DNA of 64,000 nucleotides, from the NCBI RefSeq assembly GCF_030463565.1, contig NC_134643.1, positions 127,206,309-127,270,308 on the forward strand. The letters run 5' to 3'. Each line of letters opens with the position of its first letter. The stretch's first letter is position 1. Shown piece after piece: positions 36,901-51,900 of this stretch. Both the position numbers and the translations under genes were made by a program. This DNA comes from Pelecanus crispus (taxonomy: Eukaryota; Chordata; Aves; Pelecaniformes; Pelecanidae). The notes under the pieces are model-generated. The model did no database searches and was not told the DNA's origin. It saw nothing but the letters and a program-made list of their open reading frames with translations.

Positions 36901-39900
36901 ACTGAGAAAACTGAAAGATTAAGCAGCTTCAACAGCCAGCTGAACTGACCTGAACTCTAAACTTGCTCCTAAATCCTATGCTTTAGCTGTAAGAATTGCG
37001 TGTCCTGGGCCTTTAGGCCAAATTTCTCACCTTCAAACACTGTCCAGTTGTCTTGAAGATATTTTGACATCTTCTGTAATCCTTTGTCATCAGTTACAGC
37101 CTGGGAAAAGAAGGAACACTGCATGATATTTTGGGAATAATAAACAATCTCATGTTTCAGAGCACACTGAAAAACACAAGAGCTCTCAGATGAGTACAGT
37201 GAAAGGAGAGCAAGTGTAAGCCCTCCATAATCTCTCCCAGGCTGCTTTTTTCCAGGACAGCTATAGAAACCTGGCCTGAAATGACGTGTTGTGCTGGGGA
37301 AGCTTTGCAACTTGAAGGAAAAGAAAATGGATTCCCACTTACTAATCTGTGAGGAAAAGGAGTATCACAAGGAGCACATAAGGATCAAAGAACATACTTA
37401 GAAGTTTCATTTAAAACCACTTCACAACTATACCATAATTAGCTGGGGACTCACAAGGATAACCAGTGAGTTTCCAGTTGTTTAAAAGACTATTACAGAG
37501 AACATGATAGCGCATCCCTCAAATTTGACTCCCTGTTCTCAGTGAAAAAAATCCCCTTAATACTCCCAGAATGCCTTGTCCCCCAAAGTATCCCTCAGAG
37601 GCAGGCACAGGGAAGGCTGTGTGGAAAGTACTCCTGAGCAAACCACAAAGGGATTTTATTGTTCTGGGCTTTTTTTTTTTTTCCAATAATCAAGTGTGGC
37701 ACACAGAAGGCACAGGCAATGGTTTAAAGTACTGAGTGCAACAGCTGACAACCACTCCACTTGATCCTGCTGTGCCAGATGTTAGCTTTGCCGGAGAAGA
37801 GACTGGTGTTCATAACAAGCTCTCAGCAGCTTTGCGTTATACATAGGCGAGAAGTAGAATGAGATGTGTATCTATAACTTTTACTCTGTCCCAAGACATA
37901 AATAGAGAAGTGTGCCATTTAGCTTTCATTGAATATAGTTCACTCCATTTTTGTTATGGCCTCAAGACAACACGAAACATTCAGGATGTTAGCATAACAA
38001 AAGTATCTACCTTCCACTGTCCATCACATGGTCTGTACAATTGAAGAGGAGCTTCATTGTCTTCCTGCAAAATCCATAGATCTCCTGTGTCCTCAAATGC
38101 AATGTCCCAACCTTTATGTTTCAAAGAGATTTGCTCTCTGTAAACTAGCTGCTGGGCAATGGCATCAAGCTGAAAGACGTAGACTGCAGGAATACTTTTG
38201 AGAGGAAAAACTTAATTACCATTATTACCAAATCCACCTACAGCCATCACTTGTACAGCAAACTACAAACACCCACTCTTAATTCCAAACAGAGCCAAGG
38301 CAAAGTCATTAGAAATTGCAAAAAAATGCTCGAGCACTTCAAGTGCAGTTTGCTTACATGATGTGAAGCAGAAGCTGTAAATACCTAACACATCAATGTG
38401 GCTTTTCAAGTGTTGTATGAAGGAAAAAGTAGTCGATGCTGCCTTTTCTTTAAAGGAAAAGGTAGTAAAGGGAATTTCATAAGGATTATATAAGGAGTGT
38501 TGCATCATATAGCACATTGGCCTACAGGGCTTGACCTGAAGGAATATGTAAGCAAGCACCAGTCAAAATAAAACAGGAAAGGAATTACATGCTGGGGAGG
38601 GGAGGAGGGAATGAGAGGCACAGGAAACCTTGACATGGCTGAAGAACAGGACTCTGGCACTGCACTCATCTCCACCTCTCCCATCAGTACTCACTCCTCT
38701 AGCAGCCACAGCCTCTACGTGCAGAGCTTCCTAACCTGCCTTGGACAGGTCCCCAGTGTGCCAGGCAGGACACCTCAGCTCCCTCCCGAGTGGCCTACCA
38801 GCTCCAGGTGACAGCACTGTTTAGAAACGCTGGGCTGTGGAACTGGAAATAAAAGCCTGACACAGAGCACGGCGCAGCCCCTGGGCTAAGCACCCTGGGC
38901 ACAGCCCTCAGCTGACATGGCTTCCCCTTCCAGGGCCAGTTTGGATGCCCATACAGAAGGCGTGATGGAAAGCAGCTAAGGCTCCTCACTCTGGTGAAGA
39001 GCAAGTCCACTGAGGGGACAGATTGCCAATTTCACTGTACAGGCAGCTCTGGCAATCTCTCCCCTTCCTGTTGGCAAGCTTTTGTCAGAAAGAACAGCTT
39101 CCTGGGCAGGCTTAAGGCACTCTGGAAATAGAGGGGAAGAGAGCTTGTCCATCCCTGCAAGACATTTCCCCACCAGCTGGGTTTGTAAGGCTCCTCAGTG
39201 CTTAGGTCCTTCAGCTCCCAAGCACCCTCTCCTTATGCAAACATGTACATTTGAACCTCTCTGTGGTTTTAAACTGAAGCAACACTGTGGTTTTAAACAG
39301 AATGGCCAAACCCATGTACAGGAGCAGAATACGGTAACAGAATTTTGGCCGCTCCATCACCACAGCACCCTGAACAAAATGGGATCCAAAACACATGGGT
39401 CAGGCACAGTGACTTAGGGAGACATCCTGAGCACCGAGCAGGGCTCTCGTGCATCCTAGCCTTGCGTTTCCTCCCATGAGGAAAAGACATCACAAAGCCT
39501 GCAAAATTCAACTAAGTCAGGCAACCCTCGCACTCGTCTCTGCACTCAGACCAAGCACAATCAGGACTCAGAGGCTCCCTGTGAGGCCCCAGGCATGCCT
39601 GGGACGCTCGGAGATCCACGATACCAAGTATTGCAGGCTAGGGAAAAGTTAGGACAGCCAACAGGGGAAGCTGCTCTTGCCTTTGCAGGAGCTGTGACGA
39701 TTTTAGCCATTGTTCCATTTATTCTTACCAGTCACACAGAATGGCAACATAACCACCTTGACAGCAGTAGGTTATTCTTGACACAGGGTATTTCTATCAG
39801 GAAAAGAAAAAGAAACATCCTTGTAAGTTAAGACTATGGGCAGAAAATTCACATTCCATTTCATGTCTTAGCCTTTAAAATTTAGCAGATGTCTTAATTT

Positions 39901-42900
39901 ACAGCAAGTTAAGCAACATAATTACCTTTAGACTGCAGTCAAGTACATTTTTGTACCAGTGTTTGCTGTTTACAAAGTTTTCCATATTTCTGCCTTCACA
40001 GCCATCCAAACAGAGAGCAAATTTAAAGATGTTAGTGAACAACTTTTAATAGACAAACTAACAGATGAAGGAAAAGTACACCACCTGCAAACATTCTCTC
40101 CTGTAATGCTAATGGCAAAAACATCAACATTAAGCCTACTCAGCCAGGATATCACACTAGCAGCTTAGAGATTATAAACACAAGCCATTAGCTGCTGTTA
40201 TGTTTGTTAAAAAAAGAAGACAGCGATGTATAGCTAATATCCTTGCTGCATTGCCTCTGTTTTCAACATGTGTCTGGGTGAAGCCATACCACTTAACAGA
40301 AAATGTGTTCTAAAGAACAAGGCAAGTCTGCCTGAGGCCGTTTTACTCATTAAAAAACAAACAAGCAAGCAAAAAATATCTCACACCCAAAACCAGCAAA
40401 AAACCCCACATCACACTCCTAATTTAGAAGATACATAGTTTTATCTGAGAGAGAATCAGAGAAATACCCTTGCTGCACAAACCATACTCCTTAAAGGATA
40501 TAACAACTGATTTGAGACTCCTTGAGTGGGAAGTAAGAACTTGGGAGGAGCAGAAAAACTGCAAGAAGACGCCCTAGGGTGCTTTTTTCAAAATTATCTG
40601 TTATATAACATGAAAGACGAAACTGCAAAGGCAAAAGGCTGGTTCTCAAATATATTTTATAAGTAGCAATGACACCAGCACTTCTGATTAATAAGACCTT
40701 CCTACTAGAGAAGTAGCGAGTCATTCCCTTTAGGGCAGGGAAAATACATCTTCTTGACACTCTGCTGGCAGAATTCATATGCATCCTCAAGTCCTTTCTC
40801 CTTTTACGCCCTTTCCAGCCTTCACCTCTTTCCCTAACATGACACTGGTCACTAAGACAGAACCTCTGTTTCACCAGGTTAAGCTGAATTTGGGAGTAGC
40901 CACAGGATTTACTCTTTGAGCTACCAGCTGATGTATAGGCATTGTCAGGGTGCTCATTTTGGAATTTTGCAATCAATGTAGGAAAGCAAAACAAGCTGTA
41001 TAGCTTCCAAACATTCAAGTCAGTGAGTTTAATACCAGAAGCTAACAAGTTTGTCAACAGTGCATGATGCAACTACTAAAAGATAAACTAACTGCAGGAA
41101 AGAAAGTTAATTAACAGTATAAATATAACTGAAAAACAGGGTTACACGGTGCATCTCCAGCACATGCCGGGGACGGGGAGGGGAAAATCCATTGTGTGAT
41201 ACAGTCTCATGGGGGGAAGCAAGGACAACAGCACGCACACATTTTTCACTCACATACTCAATTGCCTGTTTGGACAGAAGAGGAGCACTTTATAAAAACA
41301 TTATCAAAAGTATGATATGTTTCAGAGCTCTTGGGAACAGATAGGACTAATCTCTTGCTACTCCGAGAAATACTAAGCTGTTAGTCCATATTTAGCATTG
41401 GGACCCAGGACCCCTGTTTAACACGGACATAAAAAATGCTTACAGTTCCAAAAACTGTGTAGGATGAGTGGGCTGAATCAGAAAGGTTCTCTCTAGCTAA
41501 TATGTCTAAATGTAGTTATCGCAGTACGGAGCCATTTACACCACAGCTTTAGAGTAGAACTGACAGCTCCTACTGTAAACCACCAATGGGTTCTTTAGAT
41601 GTTTAAAGAGATATATATGTGTATTAAAAAACCCAAACCTGTGATATTTATTTCTAATAACAAAGCTCTGCATCTCTGCCTATCTCATGACAAACATGCG
41701 GGGCAAGTGCAGTGATGGGAAGTGCCCACCTACACAGCTGAGTGCTTTGTCAGAGCTACAACGGGTTCTGTGAACTTCAAGTATGCAGCGGCTCTCCCCC
41801 ACCCTCACTGGGGGAGGGAGGGGGAGGCTTTTTTGATTTGAACCAAGTGTTATTAACAGCTGGACAGAGTCAAGAAAATGCATCTTCTTTGCAAGCTCTT
41901 TCCTTTCCATGTGCGGGTAAGTTAACAATCAGCAAAGTGAATGCAAGCCCCAGAGTAGTATCTTGTTCAAGGACAAGCCTATGAAATCAGTTAACTTAAA
42001 GAAGAGCTACAAGAGCAGTCTGTGATAAACAGATGTTCTCTTGGTACTCTCTGAACTCATTCAGCATTTATATGACACTGTTATCTGCCTGCCAACACCT
42101 TAAAATTAACTTTTGATGTCATCTGTGAGAAGAGGTGACCCTATGAAAAATTAATATACTGGAGCACTGGGGTAGAGTTGTGCAATTCATGTTCTGGACT
42201 TTAAACAAGCTTCTGCTGTCAAGAGGATCAGATGAGGTGAAAGCTCTGAAGCAGGAAAAATATGTACATAGCACTACGAAATTAGAGAATTACTCCCATT
42301 CTAGTGGGAAAATGAACTCAGGATCTGCAACCCATCAGCTGAAACCAATGCTACGCGGCTCAAAAACACTCCTACATTCCCAAAACAGACACACATTCAT
42401 CATCTGCCAAGCAAAATAAGCCCACGTTTACGTGCTCCGTGGCCCACCATCACTGAGGATTCCATTACCATTGCGCTTCAAGTTGTGTTTCAGGCTTCAG
42501 TGCATTCACAGTGGTTATCAACGGTAAAAATGAAATGCAATGCAAAAGAAAACATACTTATATCCCCATCTGATCTTTGGTTGCCAGAGTCAATTGCAGA
42601 CAGCATGCTAGTTACAACCTACAAAGTGCTGACTCAAGAGACTGCTCCCTTAAATTCAGACTATAAATGTCACACTAGGTTGTGAAGATGATCTTTGATA
42701 CTTCTGGATGCACAGCATGACTAAATACTACCACCAGACGTCATCTCTGGCATTTCTAGCATTATGATGCCAGCAAAACACAAGTCTCCTTTCCCCTTTG
42801 GTCCTACTGGCCATCAAGACAGTAATTGTTCTGAAAGAAGTACATATTGACAGCTGTGTAGCAATACAGCACAAAGGTGGCAATGGACCGCATTAATTTC

Positions 42901-45900
42901 AGCCTGGATACGAATTCCACAGTGGACTTGCCTCAAGAGCCATGCATGGCTACAGGCTTCCCACTCACCTAACAACCGGGAGACAGCTGTGGTCTTCAGA
43001 GAAGAAAGTGTTTTTAGAGATTCACATGAAAAACACACCCAGCAGGATGGATGGCAAGATGAACTACTCTTAAATGACCCAAGAGATTAGCAGCTGGCTT
43101 GATATGATGTACACAGCAGGGACAAGAACAAGCGCTGTTTCACTGCTAATAGGTCGTATGCCAATTCACATGACAAGAAAGAACAGAACCAGAGATCAAG
43201 TACTACCAGAACCACTGCTTACATCAGATTACCATCCCGAATGCATACATATGACACCACTCATGTACAGGCTGCAAGCTAATGAGAGCTCCTGGGGTAT
43301 TCGGTTTTCATGTAGGACTCATACATTTTCATTTTGAATGCTGCCCAGCTTCAGAACAACCCAAAGGAACAAGCCCAGTGTTTTGACTCCACAGGGCAGT
43401 GCTATTGCAGGTGACTGGTTACAAATGTTACAAAGCTACTTTTTGCTCAGATAAATTGCAACTTTAACACTTGAAATCCTAAGTATTTTAAAAAATGGGT
43501 GAATATTTAGGTCTTTCCAGTGCTACAAGGTATTTTCTGGCTAAAAGACTAAGGCACCTGTGTTTTTGGAAAAATTTTCAAGTGGAGGCTTTGTCCAGTG
43601 TGCAGAACTTGTGTTTGGGAAGAATTACAAGCAGCTTCTTTTGGTCACTGCTTGGCACTTTTTAGAAATGCACACAAGACACAGGAGTGGATTTCAGGGA
43701 CCTTCTTCCTTTCCTGAAATCCCAGGCTACTGTAAAAGTTCCTAGGTCTCACATAACTTCCAAACCCACTGACAGAAGGGAGGCACTCCTATCAAAATGC
43801 AACAAACATGTTTGGGAGTTACAAGGATCAGGGGGATAACAAAAGCACTAACACACATGGGCGTACCTGGTCGGTTTTCGTTGTCTCAGGCCCACAGATG
43901 CTACTTAGATGACAGCAGTACACTTCTTCCCCGCTTTTGTACTCCCAAAGTCTCAGAGTCGAGTCCTGGATAGATGGAAGCAGACACAAGTCTATTACTA
44001 ACAGAACCTCAGGCAAAGAGAGGTCACTCGTGGCCTTCAGCTAAATCCTATTTCCCTGAAGAGCTTCCCACAGAAGCTGCTAAATAGTCACTTAGTTAAG
44101 ACCTCAAATTGCAGATAAAGCATTTTAATTAACATAATCTTTCCCCTCCATTCTAAATTATTCAATCATGCTAACTTTAATTCTCCTTTTGAAGTGGAAA
44201 TGGGTAGCTGGAGGAGTGCATTTCAACTCTGTCTCAAATAGCACAGTAATACATGTGCTCAGCGTTTTAATGGTAATTCTTTCAGGTTGCCCTTCTCTGC
44301 CCCTAGTCTTGTTATCACCCAAATTCCCATTTGATTCAGTCACCTCCTGGAGAGAAGCTAAACACCTCTCTTGAAAAACAGAGTCATCAAAGAGCATTTG
44401 CAAAGAATGAAATACAGCCTCACACACCACTAATGCTAGAGTTGCTTAAAGAATTAGAGGAACAAGAGACAAGAGCCTTAGGGAAGCAAGAGCAGCAGCT
44501 GAAACCAAATGCTAAGAATTAGTACGATCTTCACATCTTCACAGAAAACATTATTTGTTTTCTATGCAGTTTTGGTAGTCTGGGAAACAAAGAATATTGT
44601 TTCCCTTCTTTTAGACCAACTCCATCTACTCATCCTGTACAGGTCTGGCATGACAGCACGATGCCATCAATTTAAGAAAAGGGCTGGGGGGAGGGAAAGG
44701 AGGGAACACTCACTTCTTCAGTCCTCATCCAAGTGTTGTGTAGCACTGCACTGCAATGTCTACACAACATGCACTGGACTTACTACCAGGACATACAGAC
44801 AAAGACATAATTCAGAACAAGTCTCACAGGGGCAAGCAAGTGGGAGGGTGTAGAGGGAACAATTTTCTCATCTTAAAAGCTCTAAAAAAAAAAAAAAAAT
44901 CGGTGATTCTAAGGCCATTCATTCTCAAGACATTCATTTATCATAGCAAACTGGCATAACACCCATTCACTTCCAAGTTGTTTAATAGTCCAATGATTAA
45001 AGTTTGTCTGTGGTCCAAAGCAAGAGTTAATGATTAAAGTATACTGAGGACTTTGTGATTTCTCCATCCCAAAGACCTCAGTAAGAAGCTAGCCTTGCTA
45101 TAAACACAGTAAACAGCTCATATATGATCTAGCAATAGAATGGCTGAACACTGAACAGAAAGCTAAGAAAGGAGGGGAAGGAGGGAGAGAGAGGGCCTGC
45201 TGTAAACCATAAGAGATTATTCCAAGTATCCCAAGGAACTTGGGGGAAACACAAACAAACAATGGTTTTAAAGTTTAAATTTTCAAGAAAAATACTTTTT
45301 TTGAAGAAGAAGAAATTGCGATACATACCCCGGAAGCTGACAACAGCAGATCAGGATAGTTGGGTATTACAAGTATTTTGCTTACAAACCTAAAGGGAAA
45401 GTAGTCAAAAGTTGAACTCTCTTGCATGACGCTCAGGTCTTTAAACACACACAGTAAGAGAAAACAGCAATTTTAAAGAGAACCTTGTAATAAACAGACA
45501 AACAGATTCTCCAGATCAAGCTAATTAGAAGGAAGAAAAAAAATATGTATACAGTACTTAACATAGTATATATACACTACACAAACTACTGACTTTCTAC
45601 TTAATAGGAAAAAAATATTTCCCCATCTGCACTCAAGGAATTCTATTGACTTCCTCCTGACTGAGACCATTGCCATTTAGACCAAAAAAATGCCAGTGGA
45701 GACTGATTTACTCAGGTAGCATGTTCCCCTTTCTCAATTCATGATGCACATTAAAAACATGAATCAACAGATGCTTTTAAAACACAACAACAGTGATGAC
45801 TCAACTTTCAGAGTACCACATCTCTCCCATCACCGCTGGAGATCATTCAAAAGCAATCTTTAAAAAATTTTAAAACAAGCACATGGCAATTTACCACCAG

Positions 45901-48900
45901 TGTCTACATTCAGCCAGAAACCTTTTTTTCAGAAGTGTGTAATACTGCTGTGTCTACCATGACTTGTCTTTGCTGAGTAATGAGGACCTGAATTTCTGGA
46001 GTTCATTATTATCTTTGAGCTCAGCAATTTAAAACACAGTGACCTGAGCTGAACATTACCTGAGTGGGACAGGATGAACTGAAATTGAATTGAATTGAGA
46101 TTTTTGAAAATGGGCACAATTTTAAGGCCATTAAAAAAAGAAAGAAAAAAAATAGAAGGAAGAGATTCGGTCACTGTAATACAAACTTTCATGGCAAAGC
46201 AGTAATGGCAGGTGCATGCAGGCATAACAGATCCAGCGAGAATCACCATGCACCCCATTGAAAGAGGAAAATCCAGGAGCGTGAAGCAAGACAACAATTA
46301 CAGCTGCTCTATGTAATCCGTTGCTTATTCATTCCCAATTTAAATTTTGAATTTTTAAATATATTTCAATCAATTTACATGAAGTGCCTTTCCACTCTGC
46401 AGCCACTAATGAATTCTTTATGCAGACACAACAGCCCCAGTCTAAATGTGTCTTTCTGACCATCAAGTTCTATTCATAGAATCATCGAAAGCTTTGGGTT
46501 GGAAGGAACCTTTAGAGGTCATCTAGCCCAACCCCCCTGCAGTGAGCAGGGACAGCTTTAACTACATCAGGTTGCTCAGAGCTCCATCCAACCTGACCTT
46601 GAATCTTTCGAGGGATGGGGCCTCCACTATCTCTCTGGGCAACCCCTTCCAATGCTTGACCACCCTCACTGTAAAAAAATTCTTTCTTATGTCTAGTCTA
46701 AATCTATTCTTCTTTAGTTTAAATCCATTATTCCTTGTTCTGTCAAAACAGCCCTTGCTAAAAAGATTCTCCCCATCCTTCCTGTAGGCCCCCTTTAAGT
46801 ACTGGAAGGTTGCAATAAGGTCCCCCTGCAGCCTTCTCTTCTCCAGGCTGAATAATCCCAACTCTCTCAGCCTGGCCTCGTAGGAGAGGTGCTCCAGCCC
46901 TTGGATCATTTTGGTGGCCCTCCTCTGGACCTGCTCCAACAGGTCCATGTCCTTCTTGTATTCATTCTTGTATTCATTAGAAAGTACAACTGCGTACACA
47001 GTAGGTGGAAACATCAGACTGGGCTCTGTAAATATGCTACAGAAACTGACCTGATCAAAGACTACTTAGATTTTTAACATGAGTAGTCTCTTGCTTTTAT
47101 ACTATGCCAATTCTACACAGGTTAGACTACCAAATGGCATTATTAAAATTAGACTGACGTTCCAAATTAATCTGTGTGCTAAATGCCCTGTTAAAACACC
47201 TTGGTGTGCAAGTTTAGATAGGTTGCTACACATATCTCAGGTTCCCCAGTCACACTGTCTTTCTTTAACTCTTGTTTCTGATACAGTGAGTTGACTGCAC
47301 CATGTTGCATCATCTTATGGCAGAATGTGCCTGGAAGGGTGGTGTTATCCCCAAGTAACTCAGCGGCCAGACAAGCAGAATTACATTTGTTCTCTGCCCT
47401 GTGCAAGGTCATGTCTTCTCCGCTACCTTGTCACTGTGGACTTCAAAATGTAGCAGTGGCCACACAAAAAAAACTTGCACAACCCTCCTACCCTTACTCA
47501 AAACCCCCAACAACCGCCAACAACAAAAACCTCCAAAAGGCCACAAAAAACACATAGAGGTGTAAGGCAAAGTCAAGAGACTTTGAAAATACAACTGATA
47601 GGCATCTGAAGCAGCAAAATGTGGAGGGAAAAGTCTTTTAAAAGTCTATTTGCCATTTGAGTCTCCTTCATGGGAAAAGGACTACTAAGAAAAGGGAAAG
47701 CACAGAGCCTCCTGTAGGTTGAAAAGGAAGTCCTGATAAACTGGCTGGAAGACAACCCAGTCTCCTAGCAAGTAAGAGCACGTCTGAATCGCATCAGTAC
47801 AGCTAGCAGGTTGCTTTGCTGCCTTCCACTCTTCAGATGACGATAATAATTAGAAGGACCTTCACTTCAGGGTGGAGGAGAAAGGAAAGGAAGGGAAAGA
47901 TCATAGAATCATACAATCATTTCGGTTGGAAAAGACCTTTAAGATCATCCAGTCCAACCATTAACCTAATGCTACCAAGTCCACCACTAAACCAATTATG
48001 GGTAGAGTAGCAATTTCATGTTTCCTGGCTTGGTGGCTGGATTATTTTTTAATGAAAGTAAAAACTAGAATCATTAAGATTGGAAAGGACCTCTAAGATC
48101 ATCAGTCCAACCATCAACCCAACACCACCATGCCCACTAAACCATGTCCCAAAGTGCCACATCTACCCATTTTTTGAACACTTCCAGGGATGCTGACTCC
48201 ACCACCTCTCTGGGCAGCCTGTTCCAATGCTTGACCACTCTTTCCATGAAGACATTTTTCCTAATATCCAATCTAAACCTCCCCTGGCACAGCTTGAGGC
48301 CATTTCCTCTCATCCTATCACTAACTACTTGGGAGAAGAGACCATCCCCCACCTCACTACAACCTCCTTTCAGGTAGTCATAGAGAGCGAGAAGGTCTCC
48401 CCTCAGCCTCCTCTTCTCCAGGCTAAACAACCCCAGTTCCCTCAGTCGCTCCTCATAAGGCCTGTGCTCCACACCCTTCACCAGCTTTGTTGCCCTTCTC
48501 TGGACTTGCTCCGGCACCTCAATGTCCTTTTGTAGTGAGGGGCCCAAAACTGGACACAGTATTTGAGGTGCGGCCTCACCAGTGCCGAGTACAGGGGCAC
48601 AATCACTTCCCTGCTCCTGCTGGCCACACTATTCCTGATACAAGCCAGGATGCTGTTGGCCTTCTTGGCCACCTGGGCACACTGCTGGCTCATGTTCAGC
48701 CGGCTGTTGACCAACACCCCCAGGCCCTTTTCCACCAGGCAGCTTTCCAGCCACTCTTCCCCAAGCCTGTAGCATTGCATGGGGTTCTTGTGACCCAAGT
48801 GCAGGACCCGGCACTTGGCCTTGTTAAACCTCATACGGTTCACCTTGGCCCATCGGTCCAGCCTGTCCAGGTCCCTCTGCAGGGCCATCCTACCCTCCAG

Positions 48901-51900
48901 CAGATCGACACTCCCACCCAGTTTGGTGTCATCTGCAAACTGACTGAGGGCACACTCAATCCCCTCATCCAGATCGTTGATGAAGATGTTAAACAAGACT
49001 GGCCCCAAAACAGAGCCCTGGGGAACACCGCTCATGACCGGTTGCCAACTGGACTTAACTCCATTCACCACAACTCTCTGGGCTCGGCCATCCAACCAGT
49101 TTTTTACCCAGCAAAGAGTACGCCCATCCAAGCCATGAGCCACCAGCTTCCTTAGGAGAATGCTATGGGAGACAGTGTCAAAGGCTTTACTGAAGTCCAG
49201 GTAGATGACATCCACAGCCTTTCCCTCATCCACTAGGCGGGTCACCAGGTCATAGAAGGAGATCAGGTTGGTCAAGCAGGACCTGCCTTTCATGAACCCA
49301 TGCTGGCTGGGCCTGATCCCCTGGTTGACCTGCACATGCCTGTTGAGCACACTCAATATGAACGGCTCCATAATCTCCAGATCATCCTTCCTGTTTTTAT
49401 GCAGAGCGAAGCCTGAATTTTACTAGACTTAGTAACACAGCAGCACATCATCTTTCTACAGGGATATCCCCCTGTGATCCACCTTCCACGGATCCTTCTA
49501 CTTGCCTAAGTGTTCTTGCCCATAGCAATAGAACCAATCTCAAGAAAAACACCAAGTCCCTTTTCTCAGCTACTAGAAAGGCCAGGTAACTACATTAAGA
49601 AGCACAATTCCTTGAATCTATTTTATGGGACCATTTTGCAGCCTCTCCTCACTGCAGTCTAATGTCCAGGCAGAAAAAGTACTCTATCCTTCCTATAGAT
49701 ACAGCCAGATTTTTTTGTATTACCACAGAACCTATGAGTCTGAGCTCTGCATTGAGATGCCATTAGATTAGCATCTGTTCAGACCACAACGACTTCCCAA
49801 GACTTCCCTTCCTAAGACTAAGGTAGGCTCCATCCTGAACTAGCAGTCTCCAGGCTCTGGAGTCTCTTGTGGCCAGCAGGTCGAGGGAGGTGATTCTGCC
49901 TCTCTACTCCGCTCTGGTGAGACCCCACCTGGAGCACTGCATCCAGCTCTGGAACCCTCAGCACAGGAAAGACACGGACCTGTTGGAGTGGGTCCAGAGG
50001 AGGGCCACAAAAATGATCCGAGGGCTGGAGCACCTCTCCTATGAGGATGAGCTGACAGAGCTGGGGTTATTCAGCCTGGAGAAGAGAAGGCTCCAGTGAG
50101 ACCTTACTGCAGCCCTTCAATACTTAAAGGGGGCTTATAGGAAAGATGGGGACAGACTTAGGGCCTGTCACAATAGGACAAGGTGTAATGGTTTTAAGCT
50201 AAGAGAGGGTAAATTCAGACTGGATATAAGGAAGAAATTTTTTATGATGAGGGTGGTGAAACACTGGAACAGGTTGCCCAGAGAGGTGGTAGATGCCCCA
50301 TCCCTGGAAACATTCACGGTCAGGTTGGACGGGGCTCTGAGCAACCTGATCTAGTTGAAGATGTCCCTGCTCATTGCAGGGGGATTGGACTACATGACCT
50401 TTAAAGGTCCCTTCCAACCCAAACTAGTCTATGATTCTATGATTCTAACATAGACCTAGCTGTTTAATATGATTGGAGGAAATAACCATTTCATCCACTG
50501 AGGCACAGTGAAGAGCTGCACACAATAACTGCTGCACACAATAACTTTTGCACACAACAAACTTACTCTCTGTGTCCCAGACAGTAGGATACAATATTAT
50601 GAGGAGCCTTTGCCAAGCTGACTCTGATCTTCTCATCTCTGTCTGCAGTTAGGATATACCGGTCATCAGGACTCAGCACCTGTTGGTAAAGGGAGAGTTT
50701 TAGTGCCCAACAGTTCAACACTTGTTTTAATATAATTCTTCCTAACCAGAAGAAAAAAAGATAAGCAGTAAACTATCTGTTTCTCCTGACTCTGAATGGC
50801 AGGTGCAAATATTAAGCCCTGCTTCTCCACCAACAATGGAAGCATAAATCTTTATGACAGGAACTTTCTCACTCACTGAGACAAGCGACACTGACTACCA
50901 GGCACAGTGAAAGCCACCGAGCTCCAACGGTACAGGTGGAAGTCCCACTACGTCTTAAAAAGAAAGAAACTTATCCCATTGAAGAGCTCAACTGACATGA
51001 CAGACTGGGGGAATTCCCATATACATTCCATCATCAAGTCTTCTGTGACTGTGACATGAAGACTTTTTGAACACTCACACTCCCAGAATACATAACCCTT
51101 TGGTAAGCTTGTTTCCTTGCCAAACTCTGCAGACACAAACTCAGTAAGAAGAAACCCAGACCATATACTCCATTTAGATAAAAAACCCTCCCAAAGTTGG
51201 GACAAGAGCAACAATGAAGGACGCAAACACAAGCAGGAATGCAGGTTTGTACACTAACTACACGGAGGCACATACTTACCACATCCAATAGCAGAGACAA
51301 GTGACCCAGCTCAAGCTTTCCATCTGCTTGGGGGTCTGTTATTGAGTAAGAATAGACGTCACCAGACTTGTCTGCAACCAGAATCTTATCCTCTGCAGCT
51401 GTAATAATCAGGGAAGTGCATCTCCTGTTCACGGACCTGAAAGAAAAATTGCACAGTTTGAACAGCTCTGGACAGCAGCTTCAGCAAGTCTGGATTCAGA
51501 CCCAGTTAAACAGACCAAGAGACTGGACAAAAAGCTCTCACATGCAATATTCTTGAAATGGCAGCAATGAGAATAATGTTAAGGGAGGGTATGGGGCCAA
51601 AATAGCACTTTTGAGACCTATTAAGTGACTAAACTATGTAATAGCAAACACCTGAGGGGGTAGGAGAAAAAAAAAGGAGAGACCATTAAAGCTGCATGCT
51701 TGCACTTTGCTTAGGTACTTTCTCAACCGAGCATTTTGCCTAGGCAGCCTGCCAGTACTCTAAAGAAAGCTGGTAGACTTTCTTGCGCTCTTCATAATAA
51801 AATTGCAAGTTAAACACGTAGAAAAGAGAAGACAAGCTAGGAGTTCTCCTAGTAAAAGTCTTTTGCAGCACCACATCTAAAAACTGTGTTGAAACTAATT

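Larger units (their letters stand above)
45390..50566 (-). other. WDR4 intron 5, repeat-rich
   Basis: About 5.2 kb holding four CR1 copies (46474-46965 -, 47901-47998 -, 48068-49388 -, 49862-50448 +). The rest (45390-46470, 47000-47900, 49390-49860) shows no recognised element. Confidence 0.7.

Noticed and set aside
40491-41072. 193-codon frame on the minus strand in WDR4 intron 7
   Set aside because: No recognisable motif, no splice sites that fit WDR4 phases, and a composition like random sequence. The real exons of WDR4 join without it.
48487-49155. 222-codon frame on the + strand
   Set aside because: It is the antisense shadow of the CR1 reverse transcriptase on the minus strand.
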